This document shows, piece after piece, positions 26,001 to 40,500 of a stretch of 64,000 nucleotides of DNA. The stretch is from Corticium candelabrum (lineage: Eukaryota; Porifera; Homoscleromorpha; Homosclerophorida; Plakinidae). The notes beneath the pieces were generated by a model. The model did no database searches and was not told the DNA's origin. It saw nothing but the letters and a program-made list of their open reading frames with translations. Where the stretch lies: the NCBI RefSeq assembly GCF_963422355.1, contig NC_085094.1, positions 766,501 to 830,500 on the forward strand, written 5' to 3'. The first letter of the stretch is position 1, and each line of letters opens with the position of its first letter. The position numbers and the translations under genes are program-made.

Positions 26001-29000
26001 TCCTGCTTTTCTAGCAGACTTTTGCAGTGATAGTTTATCCATGAATGCTTTGACACGAGCTTACACAATAGTATTTCTTCATGTCTCACTGGGATAAACA
26101 CTTTTGCACAAACTTCAGAGGTCCATTGGAGTGCAATTACAATAATTTATTTGCATTTGCTGTCATGTAGCAAATTCTAATAGATTAATGAATGCAAAAT
26201 GCTGCATGGGTCATAAAAATTTAGATCAATTACCGTAGAACGAGAAATTTTGGCAACAGTTTATTTTGGTGATTTGGCGATTTAAGAGTGAATTGCAAAA
26301 TAGAAAGCGTCAATATTATTTTAGTTTAGCTTCATTGCTCATGCGCACAGCTGAATGACGAAATGGCGCTGTACAGATACTTTCAGTGCAAAGACTTTGA
26401 ACGGCCTGCTCTTGTCACGATAAATGTCACGATAAACGTGATGGCCTCAAATGCAGCTGGGAACTTTGTAAGGTTCCAATGACTCCATGCTTCCGGTTGT
26501 ACAGTATTCGTTTTCACGAGCACTAGTAGCCTCGCAATGCCAGACACACATCACATGTAGCAGATGAAGTGGCATCAGACATTCACCGATGTTGCAAATT
26601 GCCAAAACATAACTCGTCAAAATTTAAATATAGTCATGTTGGAAGATTTCGCCAAATTTTTTTCGGCAAATTTCTCGTTCTACGGTATAAGGTTTGCTCT
26701 GCTTCTAGACAGCCATTACACTTTAGATTGATACTACTTAATATGACCAACTGAAAATAGGAAAGTTACACTATATTAGTTAGTTACTAATAGTGTATCA
26801 TTTACATAATTAAAAAAGGAATGCAAACATTTTCATTAGTATGATGAGCACTTCCAGTGTGTACTAAATTTGTAAAATTACTACAAAGTTTAAGTTTAAA
26901 AATCAAACGTGAATAGTTTTTAAATAAGTGTGGCATTTATCTGAGGGCAGTGTTTGCTCTTGACATTTCGTAAAAGTAGGGTTTTAGAGGCAGTGTTTGT
27001 TTGAGAGGGGTTGTAATAAAAATACAGTATTTACCTGATGACCCAGCATGTATTGAGATGTTCGACACAAAAATCTTGTATATTTTCCTCTTTGGTTGGT
27101 ACATTCTTATGCATGTAGTTATCCAAGGTAGCACAAGTGCTAACGGCATGTGCTAGTGTTTTGTGTCCCACCCCATTCCGCTTGTCTTTTAGTATCTGCA
27201 GTCTATTTGGTTTTAGTGTTCTCTTTGTATGTTTGTGGGCAGCGCAATGAGAACTGTGCATGCTCAAAACTTTATGTCATTATTATTTATTAATAGTTAT
27301 TTTTGTCAGTCGGTCCAATATTCATGTCAAGATCTGAGCATCAAAACTTTAGTTTGTCTGGCCTTAGATGATTTAAACTAGGAAAGGGTGTGACCACGTC
27401 ACGCGAGAACATGAAATGCAGTAAGGTATTAACTGGTAAAATTGCATGCATACCTTCGCCAGGGTAAAGCCATTGTGTATGCTAGGCATATAGAATATCA
27501 GGCCAACGTCTGGATTCAGATGCAATGCATCCTTCATATGGCCATTAACACGTTTGTACCTTGACTAAAGCTGGACAAACAGTCATCACAAGGCTGCCAT
27601 TTCCGATTCTTTGATGAGGAGAGTAGGACTGCATACACATTCATATGAACAATGGAAGTCATGCAGCCAAACCAATTTGATCATCCTTCTAAAATGTTTG
27701 AACTTGATCTGTGTGCAGAGTTTCATGTCAATTGAGCTAGCAGTTTTGGCATGTTTAGTGTTGCATGCTTGTACACCAGAGTGTGTGCAAGGAGAGAACT
27801 GGGTACGAGTCTTACTGTAGGTCAATGGTTAGTTACTACGTTGGTGACAGACCATGATCTCTTTTTGGCTTCATGTATTGGCTGAATGAACTTACTACAT
27901 AATTTAGGACTTAAGGCTGGTTCACTGGCGCTTGGTAAGCTCAGCGTCAGGTGAGCGTCTGCAGAGCATTGTACTGTGAACATGTTGACACTGTTTGCTA
28001 GGACACTGCTTTTCCAGCCTCATGGTGCTGGAATGGACTCGAGTGTTATTCTATCGTCAATTCATTGTCAACCGGAAATAACAAATTTTCATCTATGTGA
28101 ATCACACAACATGCTTATAAAGTATGGAAAAGGCAGGTTATTATTGACGTGCGAGACTTTACTTTTGGCCATTAAGCGATACCCGTTATTAAGATTATTG
28201 TGAAAAGAAGAACGCATCCAGCGAAGTGACAACAAGATTACGTGCTGTTGTTTCAAAAGCTCTAAACATGAGTGAGCTAAACAGCCAAATTGAAAAGCTA
28301 AGAATTTTTAAAATTAGTTATTACACCTGTAGTGCAGCAGTACTTGTGTTCAGGGTGGTAACAGTACTCTTCGAATGCCCGACATGCATTGCACTGATAA
28401 GATGTTACCACCGATGCCAGTTGCACTCGGGTACTGTTCAATAAGTTTCGGCATCAAGTGATGCTACTGCAGATGCGGAGCTGATGCTGGGCTTGCCTAA
28501 GTTACTGTAAACCAGCCTTTACTCTTACCAGATAGCTCTTTTGCTACCGGCTTGCCTAAGTTTACTGTAAACCAGCCTTTACTCTTACCAGATAGCTCTT
28601 TTGCTACCGGCTTGCCTAAGTTACTGTAAACCAGCCTTTACTCTTACCAGATAGCTCTTTTGCTACCAGCTCGAGGTTTGACACAAGATATCTGGGAATT
28701 ATTAAGGTAGTATGGAGTTTCCAGAGCCAAAAACACACCTCTGCTGAAGTCCATGAAGACATCTGCAATGGAGGTTTGCTTTTGGAACAATAGATTTGAT
28801 ACCATGGTTTCAGCACCCAGGTCATAGGCCAGATCTGGACAATGAAAAGCATCTTGGATGTTTGCTATTGTCGACATAGTGCACATTACACAGCACTTCC
28901 CCAGACCATGTCAAGTTATAAAATAAATATTGCAACTTGCACTTGTAAAAACGAAGTTGCTTGGTTGTCTGTAAAGTTGAATGGATGGAGATAATAATAA

Positions 29001-31597
29001 ATTTACGAGGACTGAACAATCTGACCAATACCCTGTGACGTGTAGCAACAGTGCAACAAACGGTTTTATGCATGACATTATGTAGTACGACACGAATCTA
29101 CATTTGTCGCTTAGGCTGTGCACTGTAAGTACTCATATTTAGTTGATGTCGTTTGTTATGGCAGACACATGAGACTTGGGAAAATGGCAACTAGCACTGA
29201 CGATGCCATTGTAAAAATATCCGAAATAGCTACCATATAAGATGAAATATTTGTAGGAAATTAATTTGGTGAAGTGGGAGTTTTTTGAGTCCTCGAAAAC
29301 GTAAAAATCTGGTAACATTTTGTCCTTAGGAGACAGTGTGATGTCAGCAGCCATGTGTACTACAGATGCAATAATGTACATGTACCTCAAAACACGTGAT
29401 GAGGCAAAAATTAGACTTACTCTCTGTTGTACCTAGAATAGAGATGACAATGGAGAGGAAATTTCACGAAGATCATACAATGATACACATGAGAAATACC
29501 ACAGGTATTGGGAGACAGGGAAAGCAAAGATCAGGAAGTACATATATGATGCTGAAACATGCTTCTCACTACTTTTCTCATGTTCTGAATATGATGGTGG
29601 CCAAAAACAATACCTGGGAAAGAATTAACAGTAAATATCAATAGTTTATGCAGAATATTATGGAATCACCAAAGTGAAATGCCAGTATACATTTTCTAAT
29701 GCCAAATAAATTTCCACCAATATTTCATCTTATACAGCATGGTAGATTGAATTAAAACAGCTTGTCATTTAATAGTGGTGCTGTTTGAATACAAGCAATG
29801 CTTCCTTTTTGCATGAACATGATTAGTTTCTTTCTAAATTAGTTCTATATGTCTCTTGTTTATCTGAACTAAACATACATGTCATCGCACATTTGTGTAG
29901 CTGACATCAATGCATTGTCATAAAAACTTAATGTCGTATTAATCTGCTTGCAAGGGATAAGTACATTGCCTTTAGTTGCTTTTATGTTATGTAGGTTCTT
30001 ACTGCTGGCCGCTTAGATGACAGTGTGAATATTGATGATTTGGAAACAGCAGCAGCACTCCAGTCATGTATGTAGATGCTTTAGCTTATCACTTGCCATT
30101 TTGTGTTGATTTATAATTATGAATTTTATCAGCATTACCTAATCTCTCCTGGGACAAATTTGTGACTTGCCTTGTGGCTAGTCATCAATGCTGTCTTTTG
30201 CTGAAACTTCGATCTCACCTAAAAGAAATGTTTGGGTTGACAGAAGGGTGAAAACTGATTTATTGCAAGTGTTAATCATTTATGAGTTGTTCTTCTATAC
30301 TCTTTAGAAAGTGCAGAAAGTATTCTCCAAGCGAACCTGCAAAACTAAATGAAAAACCCTTGACCAAAAGGTTATTACATGACTTTGAACCAAGAAGAGT
30401 TATTCAAGCTGTGCAGGACCACTGTTCTGGACATCAGTCATTTAATAGGACTGATTTATTTGATCAATATCTAGAGGTGAGTTTTAAGGTTATGACTTAG
30501 CACTATGATATACTCTACATGTTTGAGATAGTATGTTATAGTTAATATAGTAGATTTTTTGGATAAGAGGTAATATGTAACTTATTGGCTATCATTTGAA
30601 AGGTTATCGAGTTGCCTCTGAATTGCTAATATGTATCAATTGTTCAATGTATGTGTAGATGATCTGTGGTAATACAATTTCTCAACTTTAATTAAGCAAT
30701 TGAGGTTGTTGCATAACTTGCTGTAATTGTGATGTCAATTTCTATGTCTTTGGACAATTGCTAAATGTAATGGCCCTGAATTGATTGAGATGCTTGTGTG
30801 ATATGAATTTTACATCATGACACGGTAGTGCAATATTTCTGCTTTGTGTTTTGATGAAAATAAATACACAACAAAGCACCTACTATCAAATACTTAATCA
30901 GTAGAAATATACGCTAAAGGGGATATTAGCAGGTTATATGCTAGCCATCTAGGACATGTTGGTTTGGATTTATCAATAGAATTATGCATGCAGAAAGAGA
31001 AGGGTGGATGGACGGTAAATGATACTGTAATTATTAGAAATGTTAACACTCAAGCTGTACAAACAGTCATCTTAACAGTGGAACTTGACATATGCTGCTG
31101 CTCGAAGATACATAGAAATTTAACTTTTGTATCTTCTCGTCTGTTTGGTTAATTAAATAAAATAATGCAGCTACTTTAGTAAACAACTAGTCAGCAGCAG
31201 GTATCTCTACACACCAACCTAACACACTGTGATTATACATGTAGGTGTAAGATCTTTGCAAGTAGAAGTGTGTGTATAGTGTTTACTTTCACTGTTGTAC
31301 TGTAAACCCATATAGATTAATGCGCATTATATTTAACGTTTGTCGCTCAGAGACAAGAAGTTAACATACATTTATTTTAATGTTTTGCCAACAACCAACA
31401 TGGCAGTAGTGCATGCTCATTTGTAGTTGACGACCATTTGATTAATTGAAATGGGTCGTTAATTTTGTTAACATTAATAGAACAAGAAGATAAATGGGTT
31501 TACAGTATTTTGTCTTTATTGAGATGTTGCACATGGCGATTACATTCATACCTACCTGTAAATTTATTCATTCATCTGTGGCAACCTTTTAAGACTC

Positions 31598-31692
<95 letters not shown>

Positions 31693-32019
31693 GGCGTCTG
31701 TAGCTCAATTGGTTAGAGCGCTCATTTGAAGAATGGAAACATCTGGGACCTTTGAGTCTTGTTCAAGTACGGGATGGGCACAGGCGTAATTCCCTTAGGC
31801 AAGGAACTCACACTATTGCCTCTCTTGACTCAGGAGTATAAATGAGTACCTGGTCATTAACTGAAGGGTGGACAATCATGCAGCATAGTTATGTGTGGGC
31901 ATGAGGTTTAGTCCCAAGGCTGCACCAAAGTCATTGTCCTCCGATGCTCTGGTCAAGTACCTAGGGATACATTAGCATGACCTAAAACTCTGGATAGTGT
32001 TGGAGGGCATATCCATTTG

Positions 32020-32079
<60 letters not shown>

Positions 32080-32138
32080 TGTGTCTGTGTCTGTGTGTGT
32101 GTGTGTCTGTGTGTGTGTCTGTGTGTGTGTCTGTGTGT

Positions 32139-32236
<98 letters not shown>

Positions 32237-34398
32237 GTCTGTGGGCCAATTGCAAAAAGGCTTCAGAAAAAGCCATCCTTGCACCCTTTGGCAAACCAAT
32301 TTTTTGCACTTGGAGCTTGTTGTATGGCATTAGGGGTGCGTTCGATTGGGCTCTTCCAGCCTCTTCCAGAAGAGGGCGTGTCTTTCAGACTCTTCTGGAA
32401 GAGGCTGGAAGAGCCCAATCGAACGCACCCTAGATGTTTGAGAATACCTATGTTTGGCGAGACAGATCGTGTCCAATCACCTAGAACATGACATTTGCAA
32501 ATTAGCCACGCAGCAATGAACTGGAACTGTGAGGCCTAATGCTCGTTATACAATTTGAGGCAACATCCTGATCTTGTGCCTGCTAACTGTGCGTTACCAT
32601 GAAGCTTTTGACGTGTTAGCTCTTGCAATTAAGTGATAAATATCGCTGTAGAAGGTCTAATTAAGACTTTGTAGTTTCAAGTTGTGACGTCAACATGTAC
32701 AGGATGTAAGAAATTGTTCTTTGACCGTTGTACCTGAAATGTTGTTGTACTGTAGTATGCTACACTGCACTGACGTGCTGCAAATATAGTAGTTTGCATA
32801 GTATTAGTAAACTTTATTGAGGTTGAACTCTAGGTATATACGTCTAGACACAGCTTGTATATACGTTTACAAAGACACTTGAATGCAATTCTTGCATTGA
32901 TCATGACTGCCTATCTACGAGCTAGTGTTTTGGCCAATAACTCTGATGATCTCATCGGTCTTTGCTCTGGACTAGCTGCTCCCTGTCAGGTAGAATATGA
33001 CCTAGCTCTTACCGGCTTGCAGCAAGGCCAATTAAGGTGAGGCAAAATGGCCCTTCTTTCAACAATGGTTTCCTAGCTAACAATGACGTAAACTTTTGGG
33101 CGTCACAGAGAAAGTAAAAGTTGAAAATGTTTACCCTTGTTGCATTTTCCAAGAGTGAAAGGCAATCGTTTCTCTAGTGGTACACGTACCTTGGTCCGAC
33201 AGATGTTGTTTTCACAACTGCAAGGATGCGAAAAGGGTAGCATTTAATGAAAATTATACAGAGTCACATATTTTCAGTATTAAAATGTATCATTTTAGAC
33301 TTGGCTGTCTTTGAATCCCTTCATCAACAGTAGCCAGTGACCATGTGAGAGCGCTAAGTTTAGAGCAGAACACCTCGTCAATCTTTAATTCTACTAATAG
33401 TGACCTTGTCTGGCGTACAACATGTTATATCTATCTCTAATTGACAGAATCGCTCTTCTAAACGATAATGCGTCTTCCAGAAATCGAAATTGACTTCGTG
33501 ATTGATCGCTATCTGCATTTGCAAATTGCAAATTTGGAGAGAAATTGCAGTGTGTCAACTGCCACACCTGCTTTCATCCTAATACAGCATCGTCACCAGA
33601 TGCTTCCTCGTGACAGAAAAGGTTCATGGCAGAATAGCTTTTGTTGATTTTTCTGTTTAGGAAATGACGTGCAGCTGCCAAAATACGCACGTCTCCTTGA
33701 TGTTAAGCATATATTTGTGTGTCACTGTTCAATTGATTCCAGCACTTTCATGCAGCGAAGAAGAATCTGACACTCGAATAGTTTTACACACAAACCATGC
33801 AACAAACACAAGAGCATCTCACATAAATGTTGTTAATTCACCAGATAATGACGTTTTAGTGACATTTGCTCAGGTGCACATCGGATCCCGGCACAAATTA
33901 TATGGCAGACAGAGTCAAGAAATCAAAGGTGCCACATCAGCATGACAAATATTGCTTGGTCAATAGAAGAAGATGTGTGTAGAGTACTTCCGGGTTGCAT
34001 GCCTTTACTGGATGCGACAGTGAACACTGACTATATTTAATTGGAAGTTGTAGCAGTTACTATTAAACACAGACAGACTATAGATCTCCTCGCATGCATA
34101 ATCTACTGAGCTCAGTTAAATACTTCTGATTTCTGCTTTAAATTAACTTAAGAAAGCTTGTCAACCATACCTAAAAGTTTATAGCAAATCCAACTTCTCT
34201 TTTTAATTTTATATATTGGTTACTATGGCAACTTTTTGTTTAAGAAAATGCTGTTTTAGTCAACTTTGGACACTCTGATGCTAATAGAACATAATTTTTG
34301 TAATCACCGGGGAAAAGATTACATAGGATAGGCTAGAAAGAAAACGGTTGCCATGGAGTGCACGGAAAAGTTACAATTCTGGACATGGTTCACGGACT

Positions 34399-34448
<50 letters not shown>

Positions 34449-34464
34449 ATGTTTGTGTGTGTGC

Positions 34465-34530
<66 letters not shown>

Positions 34531-37500
34531 GCGTTTGTGTGTGTGTGTGTGTGTGTGTTTGTGATTTTTATCCAGCAGTTTGAATGTAGGGTTTTTGGAC
34601 ACATGGTGTGCACACATTAGGCTTCTGGCAAAGTAATGTTATAGACACGAACTGTACATACACTTCCTCTTACAACAGTAATTGACTTACTTCAAGATGG
34701 TAGACATGTGTTGTGCTACTCTTTTGATTCTTTACCGTGTTAATTAATTAAGTCTATGCTACTTCTCAAGTTAAATTTGCAATTGTTCTGTAGTATGCAT
34801 ATAGTCGTGTAGTCAGGAAGACTCTAACACATATTTCTAATGTGTTAGTTTAGACAAATTGCAATGAGCCGAGAGCCCAGTGGTGAAGACGATGGTGCTG
34901 GTTCGGATGCAGAAGGTGGAGCTGCTGCCATTGACTATTTTGACCAGCAAGTGAGGGAATTAGCTGACTGTGCCATACAGTGTTAAGTGGATTGTGATAC
35001 ATGCAATTAGCTAACTTCTGGCATATACTGTACTAATGTCACATTTTCTTGACAGTCCTACATGTACATGTACCATGTAGACACCAGGCAATTGTAAAGG
35101 GATAAAATTTGAACAAGCAGTTGATAGTGTAAGATGTTTGTCTTTGCGCTCAAATTGATGAACTTGGTTTCAGTAAATTTGGATTGCCGTAAACACATGC
35201 GCAATGCATGAGCGCGCTTATCTCAGACATGAGTGTCTCTTGTGGAAAGATGTTCCACTTGAATGCTGCAACAAGTGTTTTTGTTTTACTTTATGTATCT
35301 TGAGTTCCAGCACCGACTATGACACATAATATTGCTATCAAAGAGTTTGTTTGCACCTGTTGATACCAGCTGCATTTCTTGAGTTTTCTGGGTTAAGATC
35401 AGAAGATGCTACATCTGTGCATGTTTTTGGACTGTCACAGCGTTCCCTAACAAGGGAATTTGTAAAGTATCTGTTTAGAATATGATCTAAGCAGATATCT
35501 TCCCATTGTCTAGTTTATGTAAATAATGAGATGAAGAAACATTATAGTTTCCATCCATGCCAAAGTTGATGACATTTAGTTTATTGCTGCTTATGTTTAC
35601 AATGCAAAGAGTATATAGTATTTGCACACTGATTATGAAAATGTCAAAAGTTATACTTGTCTCTAGATCTGTATGTCTTTTTCATATAGGTGTAATGACA
35701 ATGCAATATATTTGTTAACTTGTCATTGTTGCTAAAAAACTGATGCTACTTCTACTTGTAGCCACATACTGTAAATCAAGAAATGTTAGTAACTGCAAGT
35801 GTTTTCAAACTGTGCAAACTCTATTTCGTAAGAGAAAACGTTTGTAAACTTCCCTTACATGTCTTGAACACTTCCGCGGAAGTGACAATGAGGCGCAGTC
35901 AATATCTGCATAGGTCTGCTGACGTACCTACTTCATTCTTGATATGTTTCTGATTTCTTGGCTAGCAAAAGCCAATTTGTTGACAGGACACTACCCTGAA
36001 CCGAGGAGAAAGCAGTTTCTGCCAAACTCAAACAATGAGGACAATAAGATATTTGGGCTACAAAATGTGCATGGATATCTGAACTACAAAGTTAGTAAGC
36101 GATTCAAGTTAATAAATTCTTTGCTATTTACAAAATTTACGACATTAAATAGCTTACAAAACTTTACTTGCGAACAATATGCTTGTATACAGTACATTCT
36201 TTTTTACCATGACATGCAAACATAGATACATAGATGGTCACATAGATAGTCACACATACCATGACATGCAAACATGGATACATAAGTGCATGGTCACATA
36301 GAGGTGTGTCTGTTTTGAGGTGTCTATGTGTATGTGTGTGTTTGTATGTATATATCTCTCATTTGTGAGAGGCTTTACCTGTTGGTATGAAGTGAAATAT
36401 ATGTGTGTGCTCAACCAGATCAGTCTGGTTTGTAAAGTCTATTACAAGTACCGGAAGCAAACCCTGCTTCAGAAGTACTTAGACCATCACGACTGTCTAG
36501 AAAGAAGACATGACTTTACGAAGGATCCGAGTAGATCCCAGAAGCACTGTTTTCTGTAGTGCTGCAGGTTGTGATGACCTGGAATAATGTCCAGCCACCG
36601 TGCAATACCTGCGTGCACTGTGTCCAAAGCTCCCAAGACCACCGGAACCACCAGAAGCACTGTTTTCTGTAAGTGCTGCAGGTTGTGATGACCTGGAATA
36701 ATGTCCAGCCACCGTGCAATACCTGCGTGCACTGTGTCCAAAGCTCCCAAGACCACCGGAACCACCAGTGTTTGACAATGCCACATGCGGCTTATCTCCA
36801 CTCGCAAGTCGCTGTACTTTGCCAACTTCTCAGCATGTTTCTTGCCAATGTTGCCATCAGCAGGACAGCTGATATCAATCAGAAGACAAGTATTTGTCTT
36901 CCTATTTCTGAGACAGATGTCTGGACGATTGGCTTTGATCTTCTTGGCAGTGGGGATGGTGGTATTCCACATCATAGTAATGTCATCCGTCTCCACAAGC
37001 CTATCAGGATGATGCCGGTACCATCTGCTCTCCACTGGAACCCCAAAATGATGACAAACATCCCAGTGAATGATGGAGGCCACCTGATTGTGTCGATCAG
37101 TGTAGTCCGTCGGTGCCAAAGCACTACAGCCTGCAACAATGTGGCGGACTGTTTCCAGGCCTACACTGCACATGCGGCAAGTAGGACTGACATCATGATG
37201 TAGAATCTTACACTCATAGTACCGAGTCCAAAGAGCTTGGTCTTGAGCAGCAACAACCAGTCCCTCAGTTGCAGCAGGAAGATTTGCTGCCTTTAGCCAT
37301 CCGTAGGTCTCTTTCATGTCCACAAGCGGTTGCTCAGTGAGACGGCGATACTGCCCGTGCATAGGCTTCCCACTCCAGGACCGCACACGAAGAGAACTGC
37401 AACATGTACGGTAATGTCTCACATCTGTTTCAGGCGCTTGCTTGAAACCACCTTCAACCGAGATGGATGCATTCCTGTGTAAGCTCTGTGGCTTGTCATC

Positions 37501-40500
37501 CGAAGCAAGACTCCTCTGCAGCTGTGCAGTAAAGCGACAAGCCATGCGCTTGATCGAGTGTGAAGATTTTCCAGAGTCACACTCCCGTATCATTTGCATG
37601 AAAGGATCAGAACTGTCAGCAAGGTAACAGTTCAGCCTCGCAATACAAGATTGATATGTCGACTCAATCTGTTGTAACCCCCTACCCCCATCAGTGTAAG
37701 GAGCGTACAGTCAGTCAACGTCTGCAGCAGGATGGTGGACACCGTGCATAGAGAGGAGCTTTCTGGTTTGTCGATCAAGCTGCTGCAGGTCCATGCACCC
37801 CCAATGAATGACGCCAAAACCGCAAGTGAGAACCGGTAGTGCAAACCCATTGATGGCTCGAATCTTGTTCCAACCATACAACTCAGTCCGGAGAACCACC
37901 TTCACTCTGCGGAAGTACTCACGATGGAGTCTCTCCCGCATCATGCTGTGCTGAATACCATTACTCTCATCTACACCCAAGTACTTGTAGACTTGACCCG
38001 GTTCCAGACAGTTGATGGTGTTCGTTTTTCCTACGGTCACTTCAGAGTTGTGTCCAGATAGCCGCTGTTGACAAAGTGTGCAACAGCACATTTGTCCAGA
38101 CCAAACTTCATCTGGATGTCATCAGAGAAGGTACGAACCGTGAGCAACAACCCATCCAATTGATCAGAGTTTCTGCCATACAGCTTCAGATCATCCATGT
38201 AAAGTAGATGACTGATGAGCTGACGTTTGGCAGTCTCGCCATGCCCAGTGGTCATCCGGTAGCCGTAACCGGTTCTGTTCAGCTCCTTGCTCAGAGAATT
38301 GAGAGCCATACAGAAGAGAAGTAGAGAAAGTGAGTCACCTTGGACAATACCCCTCCTGATCTGCATAAGCCTTGTCTTGATCGTACTTTTCCCGCAAGAA
38401 AGCACCATCGATGTCCTCCAACTCTTCATCACACATGACAGGAACCCGCACAAGACTGGACTGATCTTATGCAGCTGAAGGCATTGGATCAACCAACTGT
38501 GTGGCACGCTGTCATAGGCTTTCTGGTAGTTCACCCAAGCCATACTCAAGCTCTTGTACCTGGTCTTACAGTCTTCAGTAAGCAGCTTGTTGATCAACAG
38601 CTGATCCTTTGCACCAAAAGATCCTTGTCGACAACCCTTGTGCTCCGGAGCCATGAGGTTTCTCTGATCCAAATGCCCAGCAATCCTCTGCCTGAGACTG
38701 AGATGAGGGTCTTAAGGAAGACAGACTGACATGTGATAGGCCAGTAATTTTTGGCTTGGTCAGTCTTGTCATTCTTAGGAATCAGAGTGGTTATTCCTTG
38801 AGACAACCAGTCGGGTACAAAGTCTGGATTCTGAACCAGCAGGTTGTAGTTACGAGTCAGATCAGTGTGAAGACACGTGATACGCTTGACCAGAAACCAT
38901 AAACCTTGTCTGGACCAGGAGACTTTCAGTTCCCCATCCTTTTGAGCCACAATATGACCTCATTGTCTGAGATAGGTAACCACTGCTGCTCATCTCGCCA
39001 TCGGTTTGACGTCTCAACCAGATGGCAGACTCATTGTGATGTACCTCAGTTTCTAGGAAAACACCCCATTACTGTTCGATCTCAGACTCTGATGGCGGGG
39101 AAGTGACCTGGATAGTCTGCTTACCCAGCTCTCTGTAAAACCACCCAGCATCTCGTTGAAACAAACCATTCTGGCGAAGTCTCTTACGATTCTTCTCCAG
39201 CCTCCTGGTCCGCTCGACCTTGGACGTAAGTTTCATTTTCAATCGATTGATGGAGACCTCACAACTCTTTGAACAGGAAATGCCCAACCGATGCTGAAGA
39301 AGTCGGAGTTCATGTAACATACGAATGCCATCAATATTATTATTATTGTTATTATTATTATTATTATTATAGATAGTCACACACATAGATAGTCACACAC
39401 ATAGATAGCCACAGATTTTCTTTTTTTTGTTGGAGTACTCTTTTCTATATTTTGTGACTTAATTGCAACTCTTTCAAGGAATCTGTTATTACCCGACATG
39501 AGAGTAGAGTTGGTGACATGTTTCTACTTTAGTGCTTGACAAACAGAAAGATGATTCACTGAGTTTTGAGTTAATTAAGTAAATGAAAAAATTTATGCTC
39601 TTAGGTTTGTTAAATGACGTTGCATGCTTGTTGCCTTATAATCACATTAAGTCTCTAAATTGAGTTATGTACAGATTTAAGTTTCCAGTTGTGTTTACAA
39701 GGCATGTTTATTTTGTTATTTCAGTAGTAGAGTATCATCAACCACGTAAAGTTTGTTTTGCTATACCATTCTAAATGTGCCTTTAGTAAATAGGATGCTA
39801 GTCTTGAATGGAACACTACTGATGCACCAGTATCTCGTTTGTAGTGCTGAAAGGCAGTGATCATGCAAAGAAGGTTACAGATTTGCTATTCTTGATTCTT
39901 GAGATAATTACTGTTAATTGACCAAGCAAAATCAAGTGATTGGGACCTTATGTAAAATAGGCAGGCTTGCTACATACAGTATGACAGTGGTGTGCAGCAG
40001 AATGGTAGGATTCGTGCTGACTTTTTCTGCACTACACAAATTTACTAGCAACTATGAAATGTTGTTGGAATTTCTAATTTTTGTATGAGCATGACATATG
40101 ATTGCAGATTACTCAACAGGAGGTGCCAAACTTGTGTTCCAATATAAACAGGTTACTGTAGGCCGTTTATAGAGGGTCTTTATTATAACTTGTAAGTGCT
40201 TTCTATGTACATACACATTGCTTCTTGTTGTCAGAGGACATTTGCCCATCTTGCATTGCATGATCTAACTTATTGACTACCCTTGTGGCAGGCAGTTCTC
40301 CAATATAGAGATTATTCCTGTAAGTTGCTTATGGCATGCTCCTGCAAATAGAACTGTTGCTACTTGTTCAAACTGGGTAATTCGATTATGTCTATCTTTG
40401 CTTTTCTTTTAAGTTTGACACTCTTGTCTCAGCTGATTGAATTAAATAAGAAAGATTACAATAGATTCTATGGTTGTACATAGTGCTTCAATTTTAGGTA

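Noticed and set aside
27586..28444. Several 60-80 codon open frames on both strands
   Set aside because: They fall in and next to a MITE, lack motifs and splice context, and overlap each other on opposite strands.
31693..31770. Possible tRNA gene
   Set aside because: It has a good A box but a poor B box and no cloverleaf; it is followed by a SINE body shared with another locus. Treated as SINE.
32017..32491. Long open frames of Cys-Val or Thr-His repeats over the (GT)n tracts (also at 8078, 13991, 34348, 45364, 45800)
   Set aside because: They are simple translations of GT/AC microsatellites, open in several frames on both strands, with no coding context.
36673..37203. 176-codon plus-strand open frame
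   Set aside because: It is antisense to the long LINE C endonuclease frame and has no motif of its own.
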